From JBBSAT01 sp046351235 (GTDB taxonomy: Bacteria; Myxococcota_A; Polyangia; Polyangiales; Sandaracinaceae), in assembly GCA_046351235.1 (NCBI GenBank), contig JAXLYV010000003.1, positions 124,001 through 188,000 on the forward strand: 64,000 nucleotides of DNA, given 5' to 3'. Shown in pieces: positions 44,456-51,666 of the stretch (position 1 is its first letter; each line of letters begins with the position of its first letter). The notes below the pieces were generated by a model. It saw only the letters and a list, made by a program, of their open reading frames with translations. It ran no database searches and was not told the DNA's origin. Made by a program: the position numbers and the translations under genes.

Positions 44456-44468
44456 GCGAGCCTTCCGT

Positions 44469-45377
44469 TCAGTCACTCTCGCCGGGGAGCGGGATGCGCT
44501 CGGCGTCGTCACCCGGGATCGTGGGAAACGCGTGCGCGCGCCAGCGCCGCTTGGCCGCTTCGATCCGCTCCTCCGTCGTCGCGACGAAGTTCCACTCGAT
44601 GTGGCGCGGGTCGCGGCTCGTCTGGCCCTCGAGGCGCGGCCCTCCGATCAGCATCGCGTGCGTGAGCTCGCGCGCGACGAGCGTGAGCGCCGCGCCGGGC
44701 GCGCGGACCACGAGCGTGCGCGCACCGTAGCTCGCCTCTGCGTCGTCGCGGCCGAGCGTGCCCTCCACCACGTAGACGCCGGCATCCTCGATCTCGGTTG
44801 GGATCTCGAAGCGCGCGCCGCGCTCGAGCTTCAGCTCCACGAAGACGGGCCGCGAGGCCGTCCGGGCCGGCGACGTCACGCCGAGCGCCGCGCCGAGCAG
44901 CACGCGCGCGCGGCCTCCCTCGAGCGCGACCTCGGGGATCTCGCTCGCGGCGTGGTGCGCGAACCAAGGCGCCGCGTCCTCGTCGGCGGCGGGCACGGCG
45001 ACCCAGAGCTGCAGCGAGTGCAGGCGCGGGCCCGCGGGCCGCGCGGAATCGGGCGAGCGCTCGGAGTGCACGATGCCGCCATTCGCCGTCATCACGTCGA
45101 TCGCGCCGGGCACGACCGTCACGACCGAGCCGAGGCTGTCGCGATGGACGATCTCGCCTTCGAAGAGGTAGCTGACGGTGCTCAGGCCGATGTGCGGATG
45201 CGGCCGCACGTCGAAGCCCACGCCCGGAGGCAGCTGCGCCGGGCCGAGGTGATCGAGGAACACGACGGGACCGACGGCGCGACAGCCGTGCGTCGGAAGC
45301 ACGCGCGCGACGCGCATGCCGTCGAGCTCGCGCGCATGCGGGACGACGACGCGCTCGACCGGATCGAGAGTGCTCAT
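44469..45377 (-). CDS. Pirin family protein
   Basis: The 302-residue protein has the double-cupin pirin layout. Metal ligands are His60 and His62 in RPHPHIGLSTVSYLFEG, then His104 and Glu106 in GGIVHSERS; the second half has the usual PRLHSLQLWVAVP segment. Pirins bind iron; some act as quercetinases or as redox-sensing regulators. It is cytoplasmic, 62 bases upstream of the cupin gene on the same strand. Confidence 0.93.
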   Translation of the reverse strand: MSTLDPVERVVVPHARELDGMRVARVLPTHGCRAVGPVVFLDHLGPAQLPPGVGFDVRPHPHIGLSTVSYLFEGEIVHRDSLGSVVTVVPGAIDVMTANGGIVHSERSPDSARPAGPRLHSLQLWVAVPAADEDAAPWFAHHAASEIPEVALEGGRARVLLGAALGVTSPARTASRPVFVELKLERGARFEIPTEIEDAGVYVVEGTLGRDDAEASYGARTLVVRAPGAALTLVARELTHAMLIGGPRLEGQTSRDPRHIEWNFVATTEERIEAAKRRWRAHAFPTIPGDDAERIPLPGESD

Positions 45378-45435
45378 CGCGCGAGGATGCCGCGCGCCGC
45401 GCGCGACGACGAGCCCCCACGGCCCCGTCGTTCGG

Positions 45436-46680
45436 TCAGAGCCCCGCGTCCGCCTCGATCACGCGGGTGAAGTGACCGTACGGATCGAGCTCGACGCTCA
45501 CCGCGGCTCCGATCGGATAGGCCTCGAGCTCGCCCACGTCGGTGCCGGTGACGCGCTCGGTGCCGCCGCGCTCGTCGCGGAGCGTGACCTCCCAGTCGAC
45601 GCGCGTCTCGATGCGCTCGTCCTCGCCCTCGCCGAGCGGCGCGCCGGCGCCGAGCTCTTCGTCGCTCGCCCACGCGACCGGCTCGCTCGTGCCACGTCGC
45701 TCGGCGCGGCGATCTTCCACCCACGCCCACGCGCGCCAGCGAAACCAGGGCGCGTCACGCGGCACCGTGCGGTAGCGCGGCACCATCCGCGTGCGCATCT
45801 CGGGGCGCGTGCGCGTGACCTGGCGCGTGCGCGTCTCGCTGCACGTGCGCGGCGTGCAGCTCTGGCCTCCGCCCGAGCACACGTCGTGGCAGCTCGCGAA
45901 GCCGTTGCCGTCGTCCGTGCACTCCTCGTGGCAGGTCTCGGGGATCGGCGTGCAGTCTTGTCCGCACGGGACCTGCTCGGTGTACGTCTCGGTGTCCTGG
46001 TAAGGGACGTCCTCGGTGTAGGTCTCGGGCTGCATGCCGTCCTCGACCTGATCGTCGTGGTGATGGCGCACGCCGTCGGGCGTCACGTCGACCGCATCGG
46101 GCGGCTGCGCCTCTGCGAAGCCCTCGCCCGGCACGAGCCGGTGGCGCATCGCGACGCGCGTCGTGGCCCAGCTGCGCGCCTCGACGTGGGCCGACACGAT
46201 CGACGAGGCGGGAGGAACGTAGGGCACGTCGGAAGGCCCCGGCGAGCGCGCGAGCACCCAGAAGAGCGCCGCGACGACACAGGTCCCGAGCGCGAGGCCG
46301 AGCGCCACGAGCGCGACGACCAGCATCGGCACGCGCGAGGCGGTCGGCGCAGCGAGCGGAGCGCGGGCCGCAGCCACGGAGGAAGCTGCGGGCGCGATCG
46401 CGGGCGTGGTGCCACGCACGGCGCCGCACTGCTTGCACGCGCTCGCGAGCGCGGTGTTGTCGGCGCGGCAGAACGGGCAGCGCCAGTCCCGACCGGCGCT
46501 CGCCGCGCGTAGGCCCTCCGCGTCGGTGACGCTCGCGACGCTCCGAGTCTCGCCCGGCATCTCGAAGCGCTCGGAGGCGTCCTTCGGGTTGCCGCAGCCC
46601 GTGCAGACCTTGTCGCGCCCGCGATTGCGGGTCTGGCAGGACGAGCAGACCCAGGTGAGCTCGATCTTGCGCTCGGCCAC
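45436..46680 (-). CDS. Double zinc-ribbon single-pass membrane protein
   Basis: A GTG at 46680 gives 414 residues; an ATG at 46749 would add 23 but overlap the divergent prmA start. Two RanBP2/zinc-ribbon-like modules lie near the start: CSSCQTRNRGRDKVCTGCG and CPFCRADNTALASACKQCG. One membrane helix follows (MLVVALVALGLALGTCVVAALFWVL). The outer part has Tyr/Thr repeats (QPETYTEDVPYQDTETYTEQVPC), a Cys-rich knot (CHEECTDDGNGFASCHDVCSGGGQSC) and a beta-rich end (VDWEVTLRDERGGTERVTG). The zinc modules would be inside the cell. No known family; such proteins occur in myxobacteria. Confidence 0.72.
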   Translation of the reverse strand: MAERKIELTWVCSSCQTRNRGRDKVCTGCGNPKDASERFEMPGETRSVASVTDAEGLRAASAGRDWRCPFCRADNTALASACKQCGAVRGTTPAIAPAASSVAAARAPLAAPTASRVPMLVVALVALGLALGTCVVAALFWVLARSPGPSDVPYVPPASSIVSAHVEARSWATTRVAMRHRLVPGEGFAEAQPPDAVDVTPDGVRHHHDDQVEDGMQPETYTEDVPYQDTETYTEQVPCGQDCTPIPETCHEECTDDGNGFASCHDVCSGGGQSCTPRTCSETRTRQVTRTRPEMRTRMVPRYRTVPRDAPWFRWRAWAWVEDRRAERRGTSEPVAWASDEELGAGAPLGEGEDERIETRVDWEVTLRDERGGTERVTGTDVGELEAYPIGAAVSVELDPYGHFTRVIEADAGL

Positions 46681-46747
46681 GAGGCGGATGGTGGACGAAA
46701 GCCGGAGCGGTTGCCACGACCAGCCCTTCCCTGCGACACCTCCCGCC

Positions 46748-47776
46748 ATGACCGACGTTCCCCGCTATCCGACGCTCCACGTGGACGTGCCGCCCGACGA
46801 CGTGGACGAGGCCTCGGCACAGCTCTTCGATCTCGGCGCGACCGGCGTCGAGGAGCGCGACCGCAGCACGCTCGAGAAGTCGCCCGGCGATCTCGTGCTG
46901 CTCGTGGCGCACTTCGCATCGGAGGACGAGGCGCGCATCGCCGGCGCCACGCTCGCGTGGGCCTCGCGCCTCGAGCACGTCGTCGGTGACGAATGGAAGC
47001 ACCGCTGGCGCGAGTTCTTCAAGCCCTCGCGCCTGGGCGAGCACATCGTGGTGCGGCCGCCCTGGGAAGAGGTGCAGACGCGCCCGGGCGACGTCGTGAT
47101 CACGATCGATCCGGGGCAGGCGTTCGGCACGGGCACGCACGAGACGACGCGCCTCGTGCTCGCCGAGCTCGATCGCATCGTGAAGGGCGGTGAGCGCGTG
47201 CTCGACGTCGGCTGCGGGAGCGGCATCCTCTCGATCGGCGCGGTGCTCCTGGGCGCGGCCTCGGCCGCGGGGATCGACGTGGAGCGCGAGTCGGTCGACG
47301 CGACGCACGAGAACGCCGAGCGCAACGGCGTGGGCGGGCGCGTGAAGGCGAGCCTGACGCCCCTCGCGCGCGTGAAGGGGGCCTTCCCACTCGTGCTCGC
47401 GAACGTGGAGAGCCGCGTGCTCGTGCCCTTCGCGAAAGACATCGCGGCGCGCGTCGCGCCGGGCGGCACGCTGGTGCTCTCGGGCTTGCTCGCCGACGAA
47501 GAGGAGACGCTGAAGGCCGCGTACGCGCCGATGGAGACCGACCGCGTGACGCGCGAGCGCGACTGGATCGCGATCGTGCTGAAGCAGCCCGCGGCGAAGA
47601 AGCCCGCGGCGAAAGCGAAGAAGGCGAAGAAGCCCGCGCCGAAGACGAAGGCGAAGGCGAAGAAGCCCGCGGCGAGAGCGAAGAAGACGAAGAAGCCCGC
47701 GCCGAAGACGAAGGCGAAGAAGCCGAGCGCGCGGCCGCGCCCGAAGAAGAAGCCGGCCCGGCGCCGCCGCGCATGA
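46748..47776 (+). CDS. prmA: Ribosomal protein L11 methyltransferase with basic tail
   Basis: The 342-residue protein is a PrmA: an N-terminal substrate-binding domain (residues 1-100), then the AdoMet methyltransferase with ITIDPGQAFGTGTHETT (118-134), VLDVGCGSGILSIG (151-164) and the LANVESRVLVPF stretch where the family has NI-A-NIL. PrmA trimethylates L11. Normal PrmA ends near residue 280; here about 62 extra residues of Lys/Ala/Pro repeats (AKKPAAKAKKAKKPAPKTK) resemble histone H1 tails. The start overlaps the alternative start of the divergent zinc-ribbon gene. Its stop overlaps rsmE. Confidence 0.93.
   Translation: MTDVPRYPTLHVDVPPDDVDEASAQLFDLGATGVEERDRSTLEKSPGDLVLLVAHFASEDEARIAGATLAWASRLEHVVGDEWKHRWREFFKPSRLGEHIVVRPPWEEVQTRPGDVVITIDPGQAFGTGTHETTRLVLAELDRIVKGGERVLDVGCGSGILSIGAVLLGAASAAGIDVERESVDATHENAERNGVGGRVKASLTPLARVKGAFPLVLANVESRVLVPFAKDIAARVAPGGTLVLSGLLADEEETLKAAYAPMETDRVTRERDWIAIVLKQPAAKKPAAKAKKAKKPAPKTKAKAKKPAARAKKTKKPAPKTKAKKPSARPRPKKKPARRRRA
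47583..47773 (+). repeat. Repeat encoding Lys-Ala-Pro tail of PrmA
   Basis: Imperfect tandem units of the type aagaagcccgcg with gcgaag/acgaag spacers code the KKPA and AKKT units. The base composition is poorer in GC than the neighbours because AAG codons dominate. Confidence 0.8.
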
Positions 47777-48513
47777 GCCCGCCGCGACTACGCGCGCCCG
47801 GGGCGCTCACGCAGGCGAGCGCCGAGATCGATCTCGGTGAGGCCGCCGCCCGCCACGCGCGCGTGCTGCGCCTCTCGCCGCGCGACACCGTGCGCCTCTT
47901 CGACGGCCTCGGCCGCGAGGCGGACGCCGTGATCCGGGAGCTCTCGGCGCGGCGCTTCGTCGTCGACGTCGGCGCGATCGAGCAGCGCGCGATCGACCCG
48001 CATGCACCGGTCCTCGTCCAGTGCGTGCCGAAAGGGAGCAAGCTCGACGAGATCGTGCGCGCCGCGACCGAGGCCGGCGCCGCGGCGATCCACCTCGCGC
48101 TCGCCGAGCGATCCGTCGCGCGTGCGGAGGGCGCGCGCTTCGAGCGCCTCGCGCGCATCGCCGAGGAGGCCGCCGCGCAGTCGGAGGCGCCGCTCGTCCC
48201 GACGCTCGAGGCGCCCGCCCCGCTCGACGAGGTCGCCGCGCGTGCGCCGAGCGACGCGCCGCGCCTGCTCCTGACGCCCCGCGACGGGCGCGCGATGCGC
48301 GAGCTGCCCTGGGCGTCCTTTCGCGCAGCCCCATGGCTGCTCGTCGGTCCCGAAGGCGGGCTCTCGGAACAGGAAGAAGAGCGTCTCGCTGGGCGCGGCT
48401 GGCTGCGCGCGCGCTTGTCGACGCACGTGCTGCGAACCGAGCACGCCGGCCCCATCGCCATCGCCGTGGCCCGCGAGCTCGGCCGGTCTGTGCCACCCGC
48501 GAACGGCGCGTGA
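47773..48513 (+). CDS. rsmE: 16S rRNA m3U1498 methyltransferase RsmE
   Basis: The 246-residue protein has the normal RsmE length. A PUA-like N-terminus (AEIDLGEAAARHARVLRLSPRDTVRLFDGLG) leads into a SPOUT fold: VLVQCVPKGSKLDEIVRAATEAGAAAIHLALAERSVA, then the knot motif LLVGPEGGLSEQEEE and LRTEHAGPIAIAVA. It methylates U1498 of 16S rRNA. Overlap by 4 bases with prmA fits the widespread prmA-rsmE pairing. Confidence 0.95.
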   Translation: MSPPRLRAPGALTQASAEIDLGEAAARHARVLRLSPRDTVRLFDGLGREADAVIRELSARRFVVDVGAIEQRAIDPHAPVLVQCVPKGSKLDEIVRAATEAGAAAIHLALAERSVARAEGARFERLARIAEEAAAQSEAPLVPTLEAPAPLDEVAARAPSDAPRLLLTPRDGRAMRELPWASFRAAPWLLVGPEGGLSEQEEERLAGRGWLRARLSTHVLRTEHAGPIAIAVARELGRSVPPANGA

Positions 48514-48568
48514 CCGACGCTCCACACCGCGCGGCCACGAAATCGCGAGATCACCGGGATCCAGGCCG

Positions 48569-48584
48569 TGGCACGTGGGCTGCT
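48569..48584 (+). promoter_or_regulatory. Sigma-54-like promoter before membrane protein gene
   Basis: TGGCACGTGGGCTGCT matches TGGCACGN4TTGCT except for C in place of the first T of TTGC. The GG and GC pairs have the required 10-base spacing. Transcription would begin near 48594, about 8 bases before the ATG at 48603. Confidence 0.55.
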
Positions 48585-48602
48585 GGGTGCCGAGCGAGCC
48601 CC

Positions 48603-49523
48603 ATGCGCACCTCGACCTTCGCCTCCGTGCTCGCACCTCTCCTTCCCGCCGCGCTCGCGCTCGCCGCGCTCGTGGCTCCCGCCGCCGCGCTCGCGCAGCC
48701 GGTGGTCGTGGTGGGTCCGCCCGAGACGGGCTCCGGCCCGCCGGCGCAGGTCGCGCCCGCCGTGCCGCCCGGCTACGAGATCGAGGGGCAGCTCGGCGGC
48801 ATGTACTTCCGCGGCCACGTGTATGCGCCCCCCGCGCCGAGCGCGCCGGCCCCGCCCGCGCCGCCGCCTCCCGTGATGACGCCCGCGCCGGCGCCCGTCG
48901 TCGTCGCGCCGCCGCAGCCCCAGCCCACCTACGTCGTGGTCCCGCCGCCGGCGGCCTCCGTTCCGCCGCCGCCTCCGAGCGCGTCTCCGTGGGACACGCG
49001 CCGCCCGGAGGGTCCGAGCGCGCGCGATCGCCTCGCCGACGACGGCATGGGCTTCGGCGGCCGCATCGGCTTCGAGCTGCTCGGTGCCGGCCTCGGTGTG
49101 GGCCTCGGCGTCGGCCTCGGCTTCGCCGCCTTCCACGACTCGGGCGACGACGGCGCCGCGCTCGTCATGTCCTACCTCACGACCGCTGGCCTCGCGCCCA
49201 CCACGATCACCCTCTTCGGGATGATCGCCGGCGGTCGCGGCCGCTTCGGCGCCGCCATGCTCGGCGAGCTCGTCGGCGGGGGCCTCGCCGCCACGCTCGT
49301 CTTCGGTCTCGGAGCCGACCTCGATCCCTGGCAGAACTTCGGCGTCATCGTCGGCAGCGGCCTGGTCGGCTCGATCCTCGGCATCGAGATCCAGCACGCG
49401 CTCCGCACCGCCCGGCTCGAGCGCGACGCCGAGCGCGAGGACGGCCCGCAGCTCGCGAGCGTCTCGGTGGCCCCCACCGCGCAGGGCAGCGGCGCGATCC
49501 TCAGCGTCGGCGGCACGTTCTGA
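48603..49523 (+). CDS. Exported Pro-rich membrane protein
   Basis: The 306-residue protein has a Sec signal (LLPAALALAALVAPAAALAQ), then a Pro-rich linker (PPAPSAPAPPAPPPP, PPPAASVPPPPP). Its C-terminal half has Gly-rich hydrophobic stretches (GFELLGAGLGVGLGVGLGFAAF; LTTAGLAPTTITLFGMIAGG; LVGGGLAATLVFGLG; FGVIVGSGLVGSILGIEI), which could be membrane helices or barrel strands. The plan (signal, PPPP linker, membrane part) is the same as in the protein at 21179-22105, and both have sigma-54-like promoters. No family is recognised. Confidence 0.75.
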   Translation: MRTSTFASVLAPLLPAALALAALVAPAAALAQPVVVVGPPETGSGPPAQVAPAVPPGYEIEGQLGGMYFRGHVYAPPAPSAPAPPAPPPPVMTPAPAPVVVAPPQPQPTYVVVPPPAASVPPPPPSASPWDTRRPEGPSARDRLADDGMGFGGRIGFELLGAGLGVGLGVGLGFAAFHDSGDDGAALVMSYLTTAGLAPTTITLFGMIAGGRGRFGAAMLGELVGGGLAATLVFGLGADLDPWQNFGVIVGSGLVGSILGIEIQHALRTARLERDAEREDGPQLASVSVAPTAQGSGAILSVGGTF

Positions 49524-49576
49524 CCGGACGGCGCGCGATGCGTTGCGCCTCCCGCCGCATCCTGCATCCTCCCTCG

Positions 49577-50146
49577 ATGCGTCGTGTCGTCCCGCTCGCG
49601 TTGCTCCTCGTCCTCGCGCTCCCCGCGCTCGCGCTCGCGACCCAGGTGGAGGCGCTCACTCTCCGGGAGCTGACGGCCGACGCCGATCGAATCGTGGTCG
49701 GCACCGTGATCGCCGAAGAGGCGCACTACGACGACCTCGACCGCATCGTCACCGACTCGACGATCCGCGTGGAGGACACGCTCTACGGGCCGAGCGAGCC
49801 GACGATCGTGGTGCGCCACATCGGCGGGGTCGTCGGCGATCTCGGGCTGCGCGTGGCGGGCGAAGAGCCCTACGCGATGGGCGACCGGATGCTGCTCTTC
49901 CTGCGCACGTTCGACTCCGGCGACGTGGGCCCCGTGTTCCGGCCGGTCGGGATGTCGCAGGGCGAGATGCCGATCGTCTCGCGCACCGAGGGCGAGATGA
50001 TCCTTCCCGGCGCCGCCGGTGTCTCGGTGGTGGAGCGCGCGCCGGACGGTCGGCTCACGCCCGCCGTGCCAGCGCTCACCGCGCCGGTGCAGCGCGACGA
50101 GCTCCTCGCGCGCGTCCGCGACCTCGTGGCCGAGGTGCATCGGTGA
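49577..50146 (+). CDS. Secreted protein coupled to metalloprotease
   Basis: The ATG at 49577 gives 189 residues with a signal peptide (VVPLALLLVLALPALALA); an ATG at 49538 would add 13 basic residues. The mature part has the consecutive blocks TLRELTADADRIVVGTVIAEEAHYDD, TDSTIRVEDTLYGPSEPTIVVRHIGGVVGDLGL and GDRMLLFLRTF, which suggest a beta-barrel of the OB-like type. Its stop overlaps the protease start by 4 bases, which could mean a pro-protein, inhibitor or partner of the protease. No family is certain. Confidence 0.72.
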   Translation: MRRVVPLALLLVLALPALALATQVEALTLRELTADADRIVVGTVIAEEAHYDDLDRIVTDSTIRVEDTLYGPSEPTIVVRHIGGVVGDLGLRVAGEEPYAMGDRMLLFLRTFDSGDVGPVFRPVGMSQGEMPIVSRTEGEMILPGAAGVSVVERAPDGRLTPAVPALTAPVQRDELLARVRDLVAEVHR

Positions 50147-51138
50147 GCCGCCTGGATCGCTCGCCCTGGACGTCAGCCGCTCTGGCCATCGCGGCGCTCA
50201 CCTTCGGCCTCGCCGCGCTCACGCCCGCGCGCGCGCACGCGTACTGCCGCATGGTGACCGGCGACGGCCGCCAGCCCGCCGACTTCTCCGCCTGCGCGCC
50301 GCTCGCGACCGAGCAAGACCACTACCTCTTCTGGAGCCACCGCTGCAGCGAGCTCTCCATCTCGTCGGCGCTGCCGCCGCGCTCGCTCACGATCGCGCAA
50401 GTACAGGACGTCTTCCGCACCGCCGCGTCGACCTGGGAGGACATCGACTGCGGCGGCGGCCTCGCCGCGAGCCCGCGCTTCCACATCGACGTGCTCGACG
50501 GCACCAACGCGTGCACGCGCGCCGGGCACAACGGCCGCGGCAACAACGTGAGCTCCGTGATGTTCGTGCAGGACGGCAACGACTGGGCGCGCACGCGCGG
50601 CTGGTCGCCGATCGCGTTCGCCGTGACGCTCGCGTGGCACCTCGAGTCCACGGGCGAGATCGTCGACGTCGACATGGAGATCAACGAGAGCCGCGGCGTG
50701 TGGACGATCTGCGACCCGAGCGGCTGCGTGGACGGCGGCAGCACCTGCCCCGTCAGCGGCTGCGGGCGCGACGGCGGCCCCGTGGACCTGCAGAACGTGG
50801 TGACCCACGAGCTCGGGCACTACTTCGGCATCGGTCACACCACCGCCGATCACCCCGACGCGACGATGTACGCGAGCGCGCAGTTCGGGGAGCTCACGAT
50901 GCGCGACCTATCCACCGACGACGTGTCCGCGATCTGCGACACGTACCCGGAGGGGAGCCTGCCCGAGACATGCGATCCCACGCCGGCCGGCGGGCTCGCG
51001 CTCGACTGTCAGTCGCACGACTGCGGCTGCGGCGTGCCCGGGAGCGGCTCGAGCGGGGATCGCGCGCCGTGGATCGTCGCGCTCGCGCTCGCGGCGATCA
51101 GCGCGGGCCGGATCGCGCGTCGGCGCGCACGTCGCTGA
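50143..51138 (+). CDS. Matrixin-like metalloprotease with MYXO-CTERM-like tail
   Basis: The GTG start gives 331 residues. After a signal peptide, the metzincin zinc motif HELGHYFGIGH is at 222-232 and the Met-turn is ATMYA (Met242), as in M10 peptidases. No pro-domain with a cysteine switch is evident. The C-terminus has CGCG (294-297), a hydrophobic helix (WIVALALAAISAG, 310-322) and RRRARR (326-331), which is the MYXO-CTERM sorting layout processed by myxosortase. The enzyme is therefore likely displayed on the cell surface. Its 3' 41 bases overlap the convergent gene. Confidence 0.9.
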   Translation: MSRLDRSPWTSAALAIAALTFGLAALTPARAHAYCRMVTGDGRQPADFSACAPLATEQDHYLFWSHRCSELSISSALPPRSLTIAQVQDVFRTAASTWEDIDCGGGLAASPRFHIDVLDGTNACTRAGHNGRGNNVSSVMFVQDGNDWARTRGWSPIAFAVTLAWHLESTGEIVDVDMEINESRGVWTICDPSGCVDGGSTCPVSGCGRDGGPVDLQNVVTHELGHYFGIGHTTADHPDATMYASAQFGELTMRDLSTDDVSAICDTYPEGSLPETCDPTPAGGLALDCQSHDCGCGVPGSGSSGDRAPWIVALALAAISAGRIARRRARR

Positions 51139-51613
51139 CCGGCCCGGCGCTCTCCACGGGCGCCAGCGCGAAGAAGAAGTGGTCGCCCTCGCCGCGATCG
51201 AAGGCGAGGCCGCCGAGGCCGAGAATGCGCCCGCCCTCGAGCGGCTTGAGCTCGTCGTAGAGCACGCCGCGGAGAGGCAGACGCGAGACGTCGTAGTGCA
51301 GCTGCAGCACGCGCGTATCGCGCCACCGCGACGGGCCTTCCACGATGCGGAAGTGCCCGGCCGCGAGCCGCGGGCTCTCGAACCACCAGCGCCGCGCGTC
51401 GAGGTCGAGGCCCCAGCGCACGGCGCGGAACAGCGCCACGTCGAGCGCGCGCACGGAGAGGCGCGTGGCGCCGCGCGAGCGGACCGGCCCGAGGAACGTG
51501 CCCCGCACGAGGCCCGCGCCGACGGGACGCAGCGGCTCGGCGACGAACGTGCGCTCGAGCTCGTCGAGCGGCGGTCGCGGCCAGGCATCGGAGGGAAGCG
51601 GGAACGAGGGCAC
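51098..51613 (-). CDS. Conserved protein of unknown function
   Basis: A GTG start gives 171 residues with no signal peptide or membrane segment. The sequence is beta-rich with Trp/Arg pairs (ARRWWFESPRLAAGHFRIVEGPSRWRDTRVLQLHYDVSRLPL; GRILGLGGLAFDRGEGDHFFFALAPV). The GGLAFDRGEGDHFFFAL ending resembles small lipid- or steroid-binding calycin-like folds, but no domain is certain. It is convergent with the protease gene (41-base overlap) and divergent from the HEAT-HEPN gene. Confidence 0.65.
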   Translation of the reverse strand: MPSFPLPSDAWPRPPLDELERTFVAEPLRPVGAGLVRGTFLGPVRSRGATRLSVRALDVALFRAVRWGLDLDARRWWFESPRLAAGHFRIVEGPSRWRDTRVLQLHYDVSRLPLRGVLYDELKPLEGGRILGLGGLAFDRGEGDHFFFALAPVESAGPVSDVRADARSGPR

Positions 51614-51634
51614 GGCCGCAGCGTAGCGGTGAAC

Positions 51635-51660
51635 GAGGCGCGACGCCTCGGGTGTACGCT
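51635..51660 (+). promoter_or_regulatory. -10 element and palindrome before HEAT-HEPN gene
   Basis: TACGCT (51655-51660) lies exactly 6 bases before the ATG at 51667. A 7-bp inverted repeat CGAGGCG/CGCCTCG with a 3-base spacer (51634-51650) sits between the expected -35 and -10 positions, in operator position. Confidence 0.4.
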
Positions 51661-51666
51661 CGCCCC

